Both the position numbers and the translations under genes were made by a program. This document shows positions 46,586 to 56,185 of a DNA stretch of 64,000 nucleotides, piece after piece; position 1 is the first letter of the stretch, and every line of letters starts with the position of its first letter. The stretch comes from Umezawaea tangerina (GTDB lineage: Bacteria; Actinomycetota; Actinomycetes; Mycobacteriales; Pseudonocardiaceae): assembly GCF_003002815.1 (NCBI RefSeq), contig NZ_PVTF01000002.1, positions 62,001 to 126,000 on the forward strand, written 5' to 3'. The notes below the pieces were generated by a model. It made no database searches. It was not told the origin of the DNA and was given only the letters and a program-made list of their open reading frames with translations.

Positions 46586-46791
46586 GGGCACTTCCCGCTG
46601 GGTCGACGAGCCGCCGCCCTCGGCGGTACCCGTCGCTGCTCTCGTCGATGACGTCCACCTTCCGCCGTGCCACCAGGACGTCCCGATCGTCGGCGGCGGT
46701 GGACGGCAGGACGTGCCACCCGTGCCCGCCCCGTCCGGTTTGCTGGGATTCCTGGCCGTTCCGGCCCCCTGCGCGGTCGTAGGGTGGCGGG

Positions 46792-47784
46792 GTGGAGAGC
46801 CGCCTGGTCGTCATGGTCGGGTTCGACGGGATCGAGCTGATCGACGTCGCCTGCGTGACGAGCGGCTTCGAGCACGCGAACCGCCAGGGCGCCGTGCCCC
46901 CGTACCGCGTGGTGTTCGCGACGCCCGTGGGCAGGCCGGTCCGCAGCGACACGGGTCTGGAGGTGCGCGGCCAGGGCAGGCTGGACGGGATCGAGGGGCG
47001 GGTGGACACGCTCGTCGTGTCCGGCGGACTCGGCCACGAGGCCGCGTCGGCGAACGCCCGGCTGGTCGGCCAGGTCCGGCGCGTCGCGGCGCTGTCGCGG
47101 CGGGTGGCCTCGGTGTGCACCGGCGCGACGGTCCTGGCCGCGGCGGGCCTGCTCGACGGCCGCCGGGTCACCACGCACTGGCACTACGCGACCGAGCTGG
47201 CGCGGCGGTACCCGCGGGTGGACGTCGACCCCGCGCCGATCTACCTCCGCGACGGGGTCGTGTCGACCTCGGGCGGGGTCACCGCCGCCCTCGACCTGAC
47301 CCTGGCCTTCGTCGAGGAGGACCACGGTCCCGAGGTCGCCCGCCGGGTGGCGATGGGCATGGTGACCTACCTGCACCGCCCCGGCGACCAGGCGCAGGTG
47401 AGCCTGTTCACCCGCGTCCCGCGCCCCGAGCAGGTCCTCGTCCGCCGCGTCGTCGACCACGTGGTCGCCCACCTGGACGCCGACCTCGGCACGGCGGGGC
47501 TCGCGGCGTCCGCCGGCGTGAGCGAGCGGCACCTGAGCAGGCTGTTCGCCGAGCACGTCGGCCGCACACCCGCGCGCTTCGTCCGCGACGCCCGGCTGGA
47601 GGCGGCCTCCCGGCTGCTGGTGGCCACGCGCGAGCCGCTGACGGACGTCGCCAGGCAGTGCGGCTTCGCCTCCGCGGAGGCGCTGCGCCAGGCGTTCACG
47701 CCCCGGTTCGGCCTGCCGCCGTCGCGGTTCCGGGCGGAGCACACGCCCCGCCGCGGACCCGGCGGGACGGCGTCCGTCCACTGA
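46792..47784 (+). CDS. GlxA-type AraC regulator with DJ-1/PfpI domain
   Basis: 330 residues. DJ-1/PfpI-like N-terminal domain (1-190) with the nucleophile-elbow-like SVCTGATVLAAAGLL, then two AraC helix-turn-helix motifs (LAASAGVSERHLSRLFAEHV and DVARQCGFASAEALRQAFTPRFG). Domain order matches GlxA-family activators. GTG start 46792. Target genes not evident. Confidence 0.93.
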   Translation: MESRLVVMVGFDGIELIDVACVTSGFEHANRQGAVPPYRVVFATPVGRPVRSDTGLEVRGQGRLDGIEGRVDTLVVSGGLGHEAASANARLVGQVRRVAALSRRVASVCTGATVLAAAGLLDGRRVTTHWHYATELARRYPRVDVDPAPIYLRDGVVSTSGGVTAALDLTLAFVEEDHGPEVARRVAMGMVTYLHRPGDQAQVSLFTRVPRPEQVLVRRVVDHVVAHLDADLGTAGLAASAGVSERHLSRLFAEHVGRTPARFVRDARLEAASRLLVATREPLTDVARQCGFASAEALRQAFTPRFGLPPSRFRAEHTPRRGPGGTASVH

Positions 47785-47793
47785 GGAGGGTGG

Positions 47794-48192
47794 TCAGGAA
47801 CGCGGGCGGCGCGGCGGCTCCGCCTTGGCCTTCTCCTTCAGGCGCGCGGCTTCCCGCCGGACCTCCGCCTGGGTGGAGCGCTCCTGGCGCAGCCACGTCG
47901 GGTTCTCGGTCTTCAACGCCTCGATCTGCTCCGTGGTCAGGGACTCGGTGATGCCACCCCGCACGAGACCGCCGATGGAGATGCCGAGCTTCGTCGCGAC
48001 GACCGGTCGGGGGTGCGGGCCGTTGCGGCGCAGGTCCCGCAGCCACTCGGGCGGGTCGGCCTGCAGGGCGTTGAGCTCGTCGCGCGAAACGACACCCTCC
48101 TGGAACTCCGCGGGGGTGGCTTCGAGGTACACACCCAGCTTCTTCGCCGCTGTCGCGGGCTTCATCGTCTGGGGGGTCTTCTGCGACTTCAT
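47794..48192 (-). CDS. DUF5997 family protein
   Basis: 132 residues, basic and lysine-rich at both ends (MKSQKTPQTMKPATAAKKLGVYLEATPAEFQEGVVSR; REAARLKEKAKAEPPRRPRS). The layout fits the actinobacterial DUF5997 family. Divergent from a HTH-less LysR-type protein, a pairing I recall as conserved in actinobacteria. Its 3' end is 10 bp from the GlxA-type gene end. Confidence 0.75.
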   Translation of the reverse strand: MKSQKTPQTMKPATAAKKLGVYLEATPAEFQEGVVSRDELNALQADPPEWLRDLRRNGPHPRPVVATKLGISIGGLVRGGITESLTTEQIEALKTENPTWLRQERSTQAEVRREAARLKEKAKAEPPRRPRS

Positions 48193-48250
48193 GACGTGCA
48201 GGGTATCGGGCGCGTCCGCCGCCTCCGGTCACGCCCGGTAATCTGACCTC

Positions 48251-48991
48251 GTGACCGGCCCGGACGTACCCACGACATTCACCCTCGCGTACGTGCCGGG
48301 AGTGACGCCCACCAAGTGGGTGCGGCTCTGGGCCGAGCGGCTGCCGCAGGTCTCGCTGACGCTGCTCCAGGTCACCGCCGCCCAGGCCGCCGACGCCGTC
48401 CGCGAGCGCACCGCCGACGCGGTCCTGCTGCGACTGCCGATCGACAGGACCGGCCTGCACGCGATCCCGCTCTACACCGAGACCACCGTCGTCGTGGTGC
48501 CCAAGGACCACGTCGCCGCGGCGGCCGGGGAACTGTCCCCCGAGGACCTGGCCGACGAGATCGTCCTGCACCCGCTGGACGACGCCCTCGACTGGGCGGG
48601 CCCTCCCGGCCGACCCGCGTTGCAGCGCCCCGCCACGACCGCCGCCGCCGTCGAACTGGTCGCGGCGGGCATCGGGCTGCTCGTGGTCCCCCAGTCCCTC
48701 GCCCGCCTGCACCACCGCCGCGACCTCACCTACCGCCCGCTCGTCGACGCCCCGGAGTCGCGGGTCGCGCTGTCGTGGACCGAGGACGAGACCACGGACC
48801 TCATCGACCAGCTCATCGGCATCGTCCGCGGCCGCACCGTCAACAGCACCCGCGGCCGCGCGCCCGTGCAGGCCAAGCCGGAGGCCGACAACCGCAAGGC
48901 GACGGCCGGCAAGCCCGCGGGCCGCACGCCGCAGCGGCGGACCGCTGCCCCGAAGGCGGGCAAGCGCGGCAAGCCCCGCCGCCGGTCCTAG
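48251..48991 (+). CDS. LysR substrate-binding domain protein without HTH
   Basis: 246 residues. Residues 8-200 are a LysR-type effector domain ([73 protein letters not shown]), but there is no N-terminal DNA-binding helix-turn-helix. The last ~45 residues are a basic Lys/Arg/Pro tail ([12 protein letters not shown]), which might bind nucleic acid. Divergent from DUF5997. GTG start 48251. Confidence 0.85.
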   Translation: MTGPDVPTTFTLAYVPGVTPTKWVRLWAERLPQVSLTLLQVTAAQAADAVRERTADAVLLRLPIDRTGLHAIPLYTETTVVVVPKDHVAAAAGELSPEDLADEIVLHPLDDALDWAGPPGRPALQRPATTAAAVELVAAGIGLLVVPQSLARLHHRRDLTYRPLVDAPESRVALSWTEDETTDLIDQLIGIVRGRTVNSTRGRAPVQAKPEADNRKATAGKPAGRTPQRRTAAPKAGKRGKPRRRS

Positions 48992-49022
48992 CCCTCGGGA
49001 GAACCGGCGCGCACCCCGTACC

Positions 49023-50483
49023 GTGGAGGACGTGAGCACCGCACCGGCACCCGTCGTCCCGCTGACCCACCACTTCGCCGAGGCGGTCCCCGAGCTGGCG
49101 CTGCCGTGGCGGGCCGACGAGGCACCCGACCCGCGCCTGCTCGTGCTCAACGAGCCGCTGGCCGCGGACCTGGGCCTGGCCCCCGAATGGCTGCGCACCC
49201 CGGACGGCCTGCGGCTGCTGGTCGGCAACCACGTCCCCGAGGGCGCTACCCCGGTCGCGCAGGCCTACGCGGGCCACCAGTTCGGCAACTACTCGCCCCG
49301 CCTCGGCGACGGCAGGGCCCTGCTGCTCGGCGAGCTCCCGCACGCCGACGGCAGGCCGCGCGACCTGCATCTCAAGGGCTCCGGCCGGACCCCGTTCGCC
49401 CGCGGCGGCGACGGTCTGGCCGCGGTGGGCCCGATGCTGCGCGAGTACGTCGTGAGCGAGGCGATGCACGCGCTCGGGATCCCCACCACCCGGTCGCTGG
49501 CCGTCGTCGCGACCGGCACCCCGGTGCACCGCGAGACCGTGCTGCCGGGGGCCGTGCTGGCACGGGTCGCGAGCAGCCACCTGCGGGTGGGCGGCTTCCA
49601 GTACGCGCGCGCCACCGACGACGTGGACCTGCTGCGCAGGCTGGCCGACCACGCCATCGCCCGGCACCACCCCGCGGCCGCGACCGCCGAGCGCCCGTAC
49701 CTCGCGCTGTTCGAGGCGGTGGTGGCCGCCCAGGCGTCGCTGGTGGCCCGGTGGATGCTGGTGGGCTTCATCCACGGCGTGATGAACACCGACAACACGA
49801 CGATCTCCGGTGAGACCATCGACTACGGACCGTGCGCGTTCCTGGAGGCGTTCGACCCGGCGACCGTGTACAGCTCCATCGACCACGGCGGCCGCTACGC
49901 CTACGGCAACCAGCCCGCCGTGGCTCAGTGGAACCTCGCGCGGCTCGCCGAGGCGCTGCTGCCGCTGCTCGCCGACGACCAGGACGAGGCGATCGCGCTC
50001 GCGGTGGAGGCCCTCACGGCCTTCCGGGCCGAGTACGACGCGGCGTGGTCGACCGGGATGCGGGCCAAGCTCGGCCTGTCCGCCGACGCCGGGCCGCTCG
50101 TCGACGACCTGCTCGTCCTGCTCCAGGGCGACCACGTGGACCACACGTCGTTCTACCGCGCCCTTTCCCACGCCGCCCGCGGTGACGACGAGCCCGTGCG
50201 CGGGCTGTTCCTCGACCTCGCGGCGGTCGACGCCTGGCTGGCGCGGTGGCACGGGCTGGGCCCGGACGCCGACGCGATGGACCGGGTCAACCCGGTGTAC
50301 ATCCCGCGCAACCACCTCGTCGAGGAGGCTCTGGCGGCGGCCACGGACGGCGACCTGGGCCCGCTGGACCGGCTCCTGGACGCGGTGCGCTCGCCCTTCG
50401 TCGAACGGCCCGGCCTGGAGCGCTTCGCCACCCCCGCGCCGCGGGACTTCGCCGACGCCTACCGGACGTTCTGCGGCACCTGA
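49023..50483 (+). CDS. selO: SelO-type protein adenylyltransferase (pseudokinase AMPylase)
   Basis: 486 residues, YdiU/UPF0061 family. Hallmarks: [26 protein letters not shown] (G-rich region binding flipped ATP), [17 protein letters not shown] (Lys), [16 protein letters not shown], and [20 protein letters not shown] (catalytic Asn/Asp). Transfers AMP to Ser/Thr/Tyr of redox-related proteins. GTG 49023 is used; a second in-frame GTG at 49032 follows GGAGG very closely. Confidence 0.95.
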   Translation: MEDVSTAPAPVVPLTHHFAEAVPELALPWRADEAPDPRLLVLNEPLAADLGLAPEWLRTPDGLRLLVGNHVPEGATPVAQAYAGHQFGNYSPRLGDGRALLLGELPHADGRPRDLHLKGSGRTPFARGGDGLAAVGPMLREYVVSEAMHALGIPTTRSLAVVATGTPVHRETVLPGAVLARVASSHLRVGGFQYARATDDVDLLRRLADHAIARHHPAAATAERPYLALFEAVVAAQASLVARWMLVGFIHGVMNTDNTTISGETIDYGPCAFLEAFDPATVYSSIDHGGRYAYGNQPAVAQWNLARLAEALLPLLADDQDEAIALAVEALTAFRAEYDAAWSTGMRAKLGLSADAGPLVDDLLVLLQGDHVDHTSFYRALSHAARGDDEPVRGLFLDLAAVDAWLARWHGLGPDADAMDRVNPVYIPRNHLVEEALAAATDGDLGPLDRLLDAVRSPFVERPGLERFATPAPRDFADAYRTFCGT

Positions 50484-50518
50484 CCGGTCGGTCCTGCGCC
50501 GGTCCTGCCAGGTCCTGC

Positions 50519-51208
50519 TCAGTCCTGCCGGGACGGCACCGCCGCGCCGAGCACCGTGCTGGTGTCCCGCAGGTCCTCCGGCACGTCCGCGACCGACCCG
50601 GCACCGCGGGCGCGGTCCAGCCGCTCGCGCCAGGTGAGCGCGAGGCCCAGGTCCTTCACCAGCTCCACGCCGTCGAGCAGGTCGGACAGCAGCAGAGCGC
50701 GCTCGTCGAACGCCCGGTCCTCGTCGTGGACGGTCCGGATCGCGCTGATCAGCGCCTCGCGCGCCGCCGGGTCGGGGAAGTGGCGCTCGCGCCGGAACAC
50801 CCCGCCGGGCTTGCGCCGCAGCACACCCGCGCGGATGAGGGAGGCCCGGTGCACTGCGAGCGGGGTCGCGCCGCGGAAGTCGAGCCACTTGGCCAGCGGG
50901 AGCGGCTTGCGCTCGGCGACCGACCGGTACCGCAGCTCGTCGAGCAGCTCGTCCGCCCAGGCCACGCCGGTGGGCCGGTGGTCGAGCACGTGGATGTCGC
51001 CGCCGAGCTGGTGGACCTCGACGCCGAACCTGGTGAACTTCCGCGACCGCACGGTGATCCGGCGGCGCAGCGCGAGCTCGCCGAGCTCGGCGACCGCGCA
51101 CCCGATCGCCGTCTGGCGCGCGCTGCGCACCTTGCCGTTCTCCAGGTGCGAGAGCAGCAGCAGCTCCTCGGGCAAGGACAGCGCGCCGTGCGGGGAGGGG
51201 GCGGACAT
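50519..51208 (-). CDS. GOLPH3/VPS74-like (GPP34) phosphoprotein
   Basis: 229 residues. N-terminus LSLPEELLLLSHLENGKVRSARQTAIGCAVAELGELALRRRI is typical of GPP34-domain proteins, which bind phosphoinositides in eukaryotes and are common but uncharacterised in actinomycetes. ATG 51208 is preferred over 51226 because CAGGA lies 8 bp before it. No partner gene; function open. Confidence 0.88.
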   Translation of the reverse strand: MSAPSPHGALSLPEELLLLSHLENGKVRSARQTAIGCAVAELGELALRRRITVRSRKFTRFGVEVHQLGGDIHVLDHRPTGVAWADELLDELRYRSVAERKPLPLAKWLDFRGATPLAVHRASLIRAGVLRRKPGGVFRRERHFPDPAAREALISAIRTVHDEDRAFDERALLLSDLLDGVELVKDLGLALTWRERLDRARGAGSVADVPEDLRDTSTVLGAAVPSRQD

Positions 51209-51230
51209 GCGCACATCCTGCCCCATCCCC

Positions 51231-52256
51231 TCAGCGCCCGTCCGGCTCCCGTGACCGGGCGGACAGGTCGAGGGCGATGTCCACGATCATGTCCTCCTGG
51301 CCTCCCACCAGCCCGCGCGCGCCCACCTCGACCAGGATCGCACGGGTGTCCACGCCGTAGCGCTCGGCGGCCGCCTCCGCGTGGCGCAGGAACGAGCCGT
51401 AGACCCCTGCGTACCCGAGGGTGAGGGTCTCGCGGTCGACCCGGACCGGGCGGTCCTGCAAGGGGCGCACCAGGTTCTCGGCGGCGTCCTGCAACGCGAA
51501 CAGGTCGCAGCCGTGCCGCCAGCCGAGCAGGTCGGCGACGGCGACGAACGCCTCGACCGGGCAGTTGCCCGCGCCCGCCCCTTGTCCGGCAAGGGAAGCG
51601 TCGACGCGGGTCGCGCCTTCCTCAACGGCCGCAACGGAGTTCGCGACCGAGAGCGACAGGTTCTCGTGCGCGTGGACGCCGATCTCCGTCGCCGGGTCGA
51701 GCACGTCGCGGTAGGCGCGCACCCGGTCGCGCACTCCGTCCGTGGTCAGCCGCCCGCCCGAGTCGGTGACGTAGACGCAGTGGGCGCCGTAGGACTCCAT
51801 GAGCGCGGCCTGCGCCGCCAGCTCCCGTGGTGGGGCGAGGTGGCTCATCATCAGGAAGCCCGACACGTCCATGCCGAGCTCCCGCGCGGTGGCGATGTGC
51901 TGGGCGGAGACGTCCGCCTCCGTGCAGTGCGTGGCCACCCGCAGCGATCGGACGCCGAGGCGGTGGGCCGCCCGCAGGTCCGCGACGGTGCCGATCCCCG
52001 GCAGCAGCAACGTGGTCAGCCGGGCGCGCGAGACGGCCGCCGCGGCCGCCTCGATCCACTCCTGGTCGGTGTGGCTGCCCGGCCCGTAGGTGAGGCTGCT
52101 CCCACCGAGTCCGTCGCCGTGCGACACCTCGATGGCGTCCACGCCCGCGGCGTCCAGCGCGGCCGCGATCCGACCCACGTCCTCGACGGCCATCCGGTGC
52201 CGCACGGCGTGCATGCCGTCCCGCAGGGTCACGTCCTGCACGAACAGCCCGGTCAC
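51231..52256 (-). CDS. 4-hydroxy-2-oxovalerate aldolase
   Basis: 341 residues. TIM-barrel of the HMGL/DRE family: [17 protein letters not shown] with the DRDG-like motif, [20 protein letters not shown] (metal-binding HxH), [15 protein letters not shown]. Cleaves 4-hydroxy-2-oxopentanoate to pyruvate and acetaldehyde and passes the aldehyde to the dehydrogenase encoded just upstream through a protein channel. GTG 52256 overlaps that gene (GTGA). Last gene of the meta-cleavage operon. Confidence 0.96.
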   Translation of the reverse strand: MTGLFVQDVTLRDGMHAVRHRMAVEDVGRIAAALDAAGVDAIEVSHGDGLGGSSLTYGPGSHTDQEWIEAAAAAVSRARLTTLLLPGIGTVADLRAAHRLGVRSLRVATHCTEADVSAQHIATARELGMDVSGFLMMSHLAPPRELAAQAALMESYGAHCVYVTDSGGRLTTDGVRDRVRAYRDVLDPATEIGVHAHENLSLSVANSVAAVEEGATRVDASLAGQGAGAGNCPVEAFVAVADLLGWRHGCDLFALQDAAENLVRPLQDRPVRVDRETLTLGYAGVYGSFLRHAEAAAERYGVDTRAILVEVGARGLVGGQEDMIVDIALDLSARSREPDGR

Positions 52257-53170
52257 GAGGCCGCCATCCGCTCCGCGACGCGCAGCGCCGCCGACGTCAT
52301 GATGTCCAGGTTCCCCGCGTACGCCGGGAGGTGGTGCGCGGCGCCCTCGACCTCCAGGAAGACCGACACCTGGTGGGTCGCCCGCGCGCCGCCGGTCAGT
52401 GTGCGCACGGGCTGCCCGTCGGGCACCGGGACGACCTGCACCGGCTGCTTGAGCCGGTACCCCGGCACGTACGCCGCGACCCGGTCGACCATGTCCGCGA
52501 CCGCCGCGCGGATCGCGTCGTGCACGGCGGGATCCTCGGCGTCCACCAGGCACAGCACCGTGTCCCTCATCATCGGCGGCGGCTGGGCCGGGGTGAGGAC
52601 GATGACCGCCTTGCCCCTGGCCGCCCCGCCGACAGCCTCGATGGCCCGTGCCGTGGTCTCGGTGAACTCGTCGATGTTCGCGCGGGTGCCGGGACCGGCC
52701 GACCGCGAGGCGATCGAGGCGACGATCTCCGCGTAGGGGACGGGAACCAGCCGCGAGACGGCCGCGACCACCGGGATGGTGGCCTGCCCTCCGCACGTCA
52801 CCATGTTCACGTCCACCGCGCCGACGTGCTCGTCCAGGTTGACCGACGGCACCACGAACGGACCGATGGCCGCGGGCGTGAGGTCCACCAGCCGTTTGCC
52901 GTGCGGCGCGAGCAGGCGGGCGTTGACGTGGTGGGCGTCGGCGGAGGTCGCGTCGAACACGATCCCGATGTCGGCGAACCCGTCCATCGCGATGAGGCCC
53001 TCCACGCCGCGGTGCGTGGTGGCGACGCCCAGCCGGGCCGCGCGGGCCAGGCCGTCGGACGCCGGGTCGATGCCGACCATCGCGCCCATCTCCAGCACGT
53101 CCGACACCCGGATGACCTTCACCATCAGGTCCGTGCCGATGTTCCCGGAACCGATCACGGCCACCTTCAC
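52253..53170 (-). CDS. acylating acetaldehyde dehydrogenase
   Basis: 305 residues. NAD motif [14 protein letters not shown], catalytic Cys in [14 protein letters not shown], and PANIDEF-type dimer block ([16 protein letters not shown]). Converts acetaldehyde to acetyl-CoA in complex with the aldolase. GTG 53170 and the stop both make 4-bp overlaps, so the order hydratase-dehydrogenase-aldolase is translationally coupled. Confidence 0.96.
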   Translation of the reverse strand: MKVAVIGSGNIGTDLMVKVIRVSDVLEMGAMVGIDPASDGLARAARLGVATTHRGVEGLIAMDGFADIGIVFDATSADAHHVNARLLAPHGKRLVDLTPAAIGPFVVPSVNLDEHVGAVDVNMVTCGGQATIPVVAAVSRLVPVPYAEIVASIASRSAGPGTRANIDEFTETTARAIEAVGGAARGKAVIVLTPAQPPPMMRDTVLCLVDAEDPAVHDAIRAAVADMVDRVAAYVPGYRLKQPVQVVPVPDGQPVRTLTGGARATHQVSVFLEVEGAAHHLPAYAGNLDIMTSAALRVAERMAAS

Positions 53171-53949
53171 GTCCGCTCCTCCCCCGTCGTGAACGTCGCG
53201 GTGACGTCCCCCAGCCCGGACAGACGCGCCCGCACGGTGTCCCCGCCCCGGACGACGACCATGGGCCCCAGCGCGCCGGACAGCACGACCTGTCCGGCGA
53301 GCAGCGGCGACCCCGTCGCGCACGCCGTCCGCGCGAGCCACCGCAAGGCCTCCAGCGGGTCGCCGAGGCAGTCGGCGCCGGTGCCCCGCGCGACGACCTC
53401 CCCGCCGCGGGTCATCACCATCCGGGTGGCCACGGGATCCAGGCGCCCCAACGGGACCCGCGCCTCGCCCAGCACGAAGAGCCCGCTCGACGCGTTGTCC
53501 GCGACCGTGTCGCCGAGGGTGATGTCCCAGTCGGCGATCCGGCTGTCCACGACCTCCAGCGCCGGTGCCGCGTAGGCGACCCGCCCGGCGAGGTCGCCGT
53601 CCGGGTCGTCGACGTCCTCCGCCAGCACGAACGCGATCTCGGCCTCGACCTTGGGCTGCAGCAGGAGGTCGACCGGCACCGGGTGGTCCTCGCGCATCGC
53701 CATGTCGTCGAACAGGACGCCGAAGTCGGGGCTGTCCACCCCGAGCTGGGCCCGCACGGCCGCGGACGTGAGCCCGATCTTCCGGCCGACCACCGCGGCC
53801 CCGGCGGCGATCCGGGCCTCGTTCACCCGCTGCTGCACCGCGTACGCAGCCTCGACGTCGTCACCGCCGATCAGGTCGCGCACCGGGGCGCACGGCCTGC
53901 GGTCCCGGTACGCGCCCAGCAACCGGTCGGCGGCCGCCTCGACCGTCAC
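53167..53949 (-). CDS. 2-keto-4-pentenoate hydratase
   Basis: 260 residues of the FAH-like hydratase family: [31 protein letters not shown], metal ligands in [19 protein letters not shown], and [27 protein letters not shown]. Hydrates 2-hydroxypenta-2,4-dienoate to 4-hydroxy-2-oxovalerate. GTG 53949 overlaps the dioxygenase stop by 4 bp. Confidence 0.95.
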   Translation of the reverse strand: MTVEAAADRLLGAYRDRRPCAPVRDLIGGDDVEAAYAVQQRVNEARIAAGAAVVGRKIGLTSAAVRAQLGVDSPDFGVLFDDMAMREDHPVPVDLLLQPKVEAEIAFVLAEDVDDPDGDLAGRVAYAAPALEVVDSRIADWDITLGDTVADNASSGLFVLGEARVPLGRLDPVATRMVMTRGGEVVARGTGADCLGDPLEALRWLARTACATGSPLLAGQVVLSGALGPMVVVRGGDTVRARLSGLGDVTATFTTGEERT

Positions 53950-54857
53950 GTGACGACCTCGAGGAACGCCTGGTCGATCTCGCGGTGGGTGTAGTTGATG
54001 CCGCGCGCGGCCTGGTCCATCGTCCAGGTGATCGGCCGGAAGTCCGGCCCGGTGCGGTAGCCGCCGGAGAAGACCTCGTTGCGGTTGCCGGAGGGGTCGA
54101 AGAAGTAGATGGTGCCGCCGCGGGTGATGCCGTGCCGGGCGGGGCCGAAGTCGATCGGGACGTCGTCCATCGACATGACGTCGCCCGCCCGCAGCAGCGC
54201 GCTCCAGTCGTCGACCTCGTAGGCGAAGTGGTGCAGCTTCCCGTTGGCGCCCTTGACGAACGCGATGTCGTGCGGCTGGTCCCCGCAGTACATCCACGAC
54301 CCGACCAGGTCGGAGTCCTCGTCGCCCGCGACCAGCCGTTCGGCCGGGCGGAACGCCAGCACGTCCTGGAAGAACCGCTCCAGCAGCGCCGGGTCCTCGG
54401 TGGTGATCAGCGCGTGGTTGATCCGGGGCACGCCGATGCCGCGCAGCCCGCGGGGCCACGGCGCCGGGTTGAGCTTGCCGACGTTGGTGCCGAGGTACTC
54501 GACGTCGGAGTAGAGCTCCAGCACGTGGTCGGACGGCAGCGTCACGCGCAGCCCGTCGCCCACGCCCGCGTTGTCCCCCTTGGACATCCGCTCGCAGGAG
54601 GCGCCGAACGAGCGCGCCCTGGTCTCGATCGCGTCGAGCGTGCCGTCGCCGGTGACCTTGTAGCCGAACTTGACCAGGCCGACCCCGCCCTCCTCCAGCA
54701 CGACGGAGTGGTGGTCGTCCTCGTCCCACGACTTGAGGTAGACCCGGCCGTCCTCCTCGTGCACCGGGTCCATGCCCAGCGTCTCCTGGTAGTGCTGCCG
54801 AGCCTGTGCGAGGTCCGTGACGCGCACGTGCACGTACCCCAGCCTGATGACCGCCAT
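53946..54857 (-). CDS. type I extradiol catechol 2,3-dioxygenase
   Basis: 303 residues, two glyoxalase/vicinal-oxygen-chelate halves. Iron ligands expected in GVPRINHALITTED, LHHFAYEVDDW and DPSGNRNEVFSGG; a catalytic-site His/Tyr block INYTHREI closes the protein. Cleaves a catechol next to its hydroxyls to a muconic semialdehyde. Preceded by the ferredoxin gene 2 bp away. Its exact catechol cannot be told; the C-terminal [12 protein letters not shown] is short. Confidence 0.93.
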   Translation of the reverse strand: MAVIRLGYVHVRVTDLAQARQHYQETLGMDPVHEEDGRVYLKSWDEDDHHSVVLEEGGVGLVKFGYKVTGDGTLDAIETRARSFGASCERMSKGDNAGVGDGLRVTLPSDHVLELYSDVEYLGTNVGKLNPAPWPRGLRGIGVPRINHALITTEDPALLERFFQDVLAFRPAERLVAGDEDSDLVGSWMYCGDQPHDIAFVKGANGKLHHFAYEVDDWSALLRAGDVMSMDDVPIDFGPARHGITRGGTIYFFDPSGNRNEVFSGGYRTGPDFRPITWTMDQAARGINYTHREIDQAFLEVVT

Positions 54858-54859
54858 GG

Positions 54860-55213
54860 TCACCGTCCTTCCTGTTCGGTGGTGCGGGAGAAACCCGTGC
54901 GGGGGAGAGCGGTGCTGGCCAGCACCGCGCGCAGCGGTTCGGCGCCGAGGTCGACCACGACGTCCGTGACGGGCACGGCCCGGCACGGCAGGCACAGCCC
55001 CGAGTCCCGTTCGGCGGCGGCGAGCACGGACTCGGCGACCGGCTGCGGGTAGTCCACCCGCCCTTCGACCAGGGGGACCTTGCACACCCCGCAGCCGCCC
55101 CGGCGGCACCGGTACCTGCTCCGCCACCCGGCCCGGCGCAGCGCGTCGACGACCGACTCACCGGGTCGCGCCTGGACGCGGACGTCGTGCGGCACCACCG
55201 TGACCCTTGGCAT
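54860..55213 (-). CDS. XylT-like plant-type [2Fe-2S] ferredoxin
   Basis: 117 residues. Cluster motif CRRGGCGVC followed by CLPC, the plant/chloroplast type. In xyl and dmp operons such a ferredoxin (XylT/DmpQ) sits right before the catechol 2,3-dioxygenase and re-reduces its inactivated iron; the 2-bp spacing here implies the same. ATG 55213 is set by GAGAGGGAG. The protein is longer than XylT by a C-terminal tail. Confidence 0.9.
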   Translation of the reverse strand: MPRVTVVPHDVRVQARPGESVVDALRRAGWRSRYRCRRGGCGVCKVPLVEGRVDYPQPVAESVLAAAERDSGLCLPCRAVPVTDVVVDLGAEPLRAVLASTALPRTGFSRTTEQEGR

Positions 55214-55232
55214 CGTGCTCCCTCTCGGACCG

Positions 55233-55300
55233 AATGTTCCGCAATGTTCCGCTAGTTCCGGAAGCATAAGCGCAGTTCCTCAGATCGTTCAAGTCTGAAC
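55233..55300. promoter_or_regulatory. direct repeats and palindrome in the meta-cleavage promoter
   Basis: AATGTTCCGC occurs twice in tandem (55233-55242, 55243-55252), and a third degenerate copy TAGTTCCGGA follows at 55253: a 10-bp, one-helix-turn period. GTTCA-AGTC-TGAAC (55287-55300) is a palindrome of FadR/GntR operator type. These lie between the ferredoxin start and the divergent hydrolase, and are likely sites for the GntR protein at 56165. Confidence 0.6.
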
Positions 55301-55339
55301 TTCCTAGATTCTTCCAGATACTTGTGCAACTATCGGATC

Positions 55340-56185
55340 GTGACTCAGAGCAACGAGGAGATCGGCCTCACCGTCGACGTGGGCGGCGTGGCGACCAACT
55401 ACCACGACCGCGGCGACGGCCCGCCGGTCCTGCTGGTCCACGGATCGGGCCCCGGTGTGTCCGCGTGGGCGAACTGGCGCACGGTCCTGCCCGAGCTGTC
55501 GCGCCACCACCGCGCGCTGGCTCCCGACGTCCTCGGGTTCGGCTACACGCAACGACCTCGGGACGTCGCCTACGGCCCTGACGTGTGGCTGGACCACCTG
55601 CTGGGGTTCCTCGACGCGCTCGGCCTGGCGCGCGTCTCCGTGGTGGGCAACAGCTTCGGCGGCGCGCTGGCGCTGCGCCTGGCGGCGAAGGCCCCGGAGC
55701 GGGTCGACCGGCTCGTGCTCATGGGCAGCGTGGGCGTGCCGTTCGAGATCACACCGGGACTCGACGCCGTGTGGGGGTTCCAGCCGTCGCTGGAGGCGAT
55801 GCGCGACCTCATGGCCGTCTTCACCCACGACGCGGCGAGCGTGGGCGACGACCTCGCGCGGCTCCGACTGGCCGCCGCCACCAGGCCGGGCGTTCACGAG
55901 GCGTACGCGACGATGTTCCCCGCGCCGAGGCAGCGCGGCGTGGACGGGCTGGCGTTGCCGGACGAGGTGATCGCGGGGATCCCGCACGAGACGCTGGTGG
56001 TGCACGGCCGCGACGACCGGGTCATCCCGCTGGCCACGTCGCTGCGGCTGCTGGAGCTGATCGACCGCTCGCAGCTGCACGTGTTCGCGCGGTGCGGGCA
56101 CTGGGTGCAGATCGAGCAGGGGCCGCGCTTCACCCGGCTCGTCGGGGACTTCCTGCGGGAGGGGTCAGGCGCTGCGACCCGGTGA
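55340..56185 (+). CDS. 2-hydroxymuconic semialdehyde hydrolase-like (MhpC/DmpD type)
   Basis: 281 residues. Alpha/beta hydrolase with Ser in VGNSFGGALALRLA, Asp in VVHGRDDRVIPL, His in ARCGHWVQIEQGP, and the DVLGFGYTQRP block typical of meta-cleavage hydrolases. Cleaves the ring-fission product to 2-hydroxypentadienoate and a carboxylic acid. The GTG at 55340 is chosen; the TTG at 55322 is only 18 bp upstream. Divergent from the operon it serves. The 3' end overlaps the GntR gene by 21 bp. Confidence 0.92.
   Translation: MTQSNEEIGLTVDVGGVATNYHDRGDGPPVLLVHGSGPGVSAWANWRTVLPELSRHHRALAPDVLGFGYTQRPRDVAYGPDVWLDHLLGFLDALGLARVSVVGNSFGGALALRLAAKAPERVDRLVLMGSVGVPFEITPGLDAVWGFQPSLEAMRDLMAVFTHDAASVGDDLARLRLAAATRPGVHEAYATMFPAPRQRGVDGLALPDEVIAGIPHETLVVHGRDDRVIPLATSLRLLELIDRSQLHVFARCGHWVQIEQGPRFTRLVGDFLREGSGAATR

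Noticed and set aside
43760-46591. 943-codon minus-strand open frame opposite the SARP gene
   Set aside because: Exact antisense of an intact AfsR-like protein; no ribosome site or motif.
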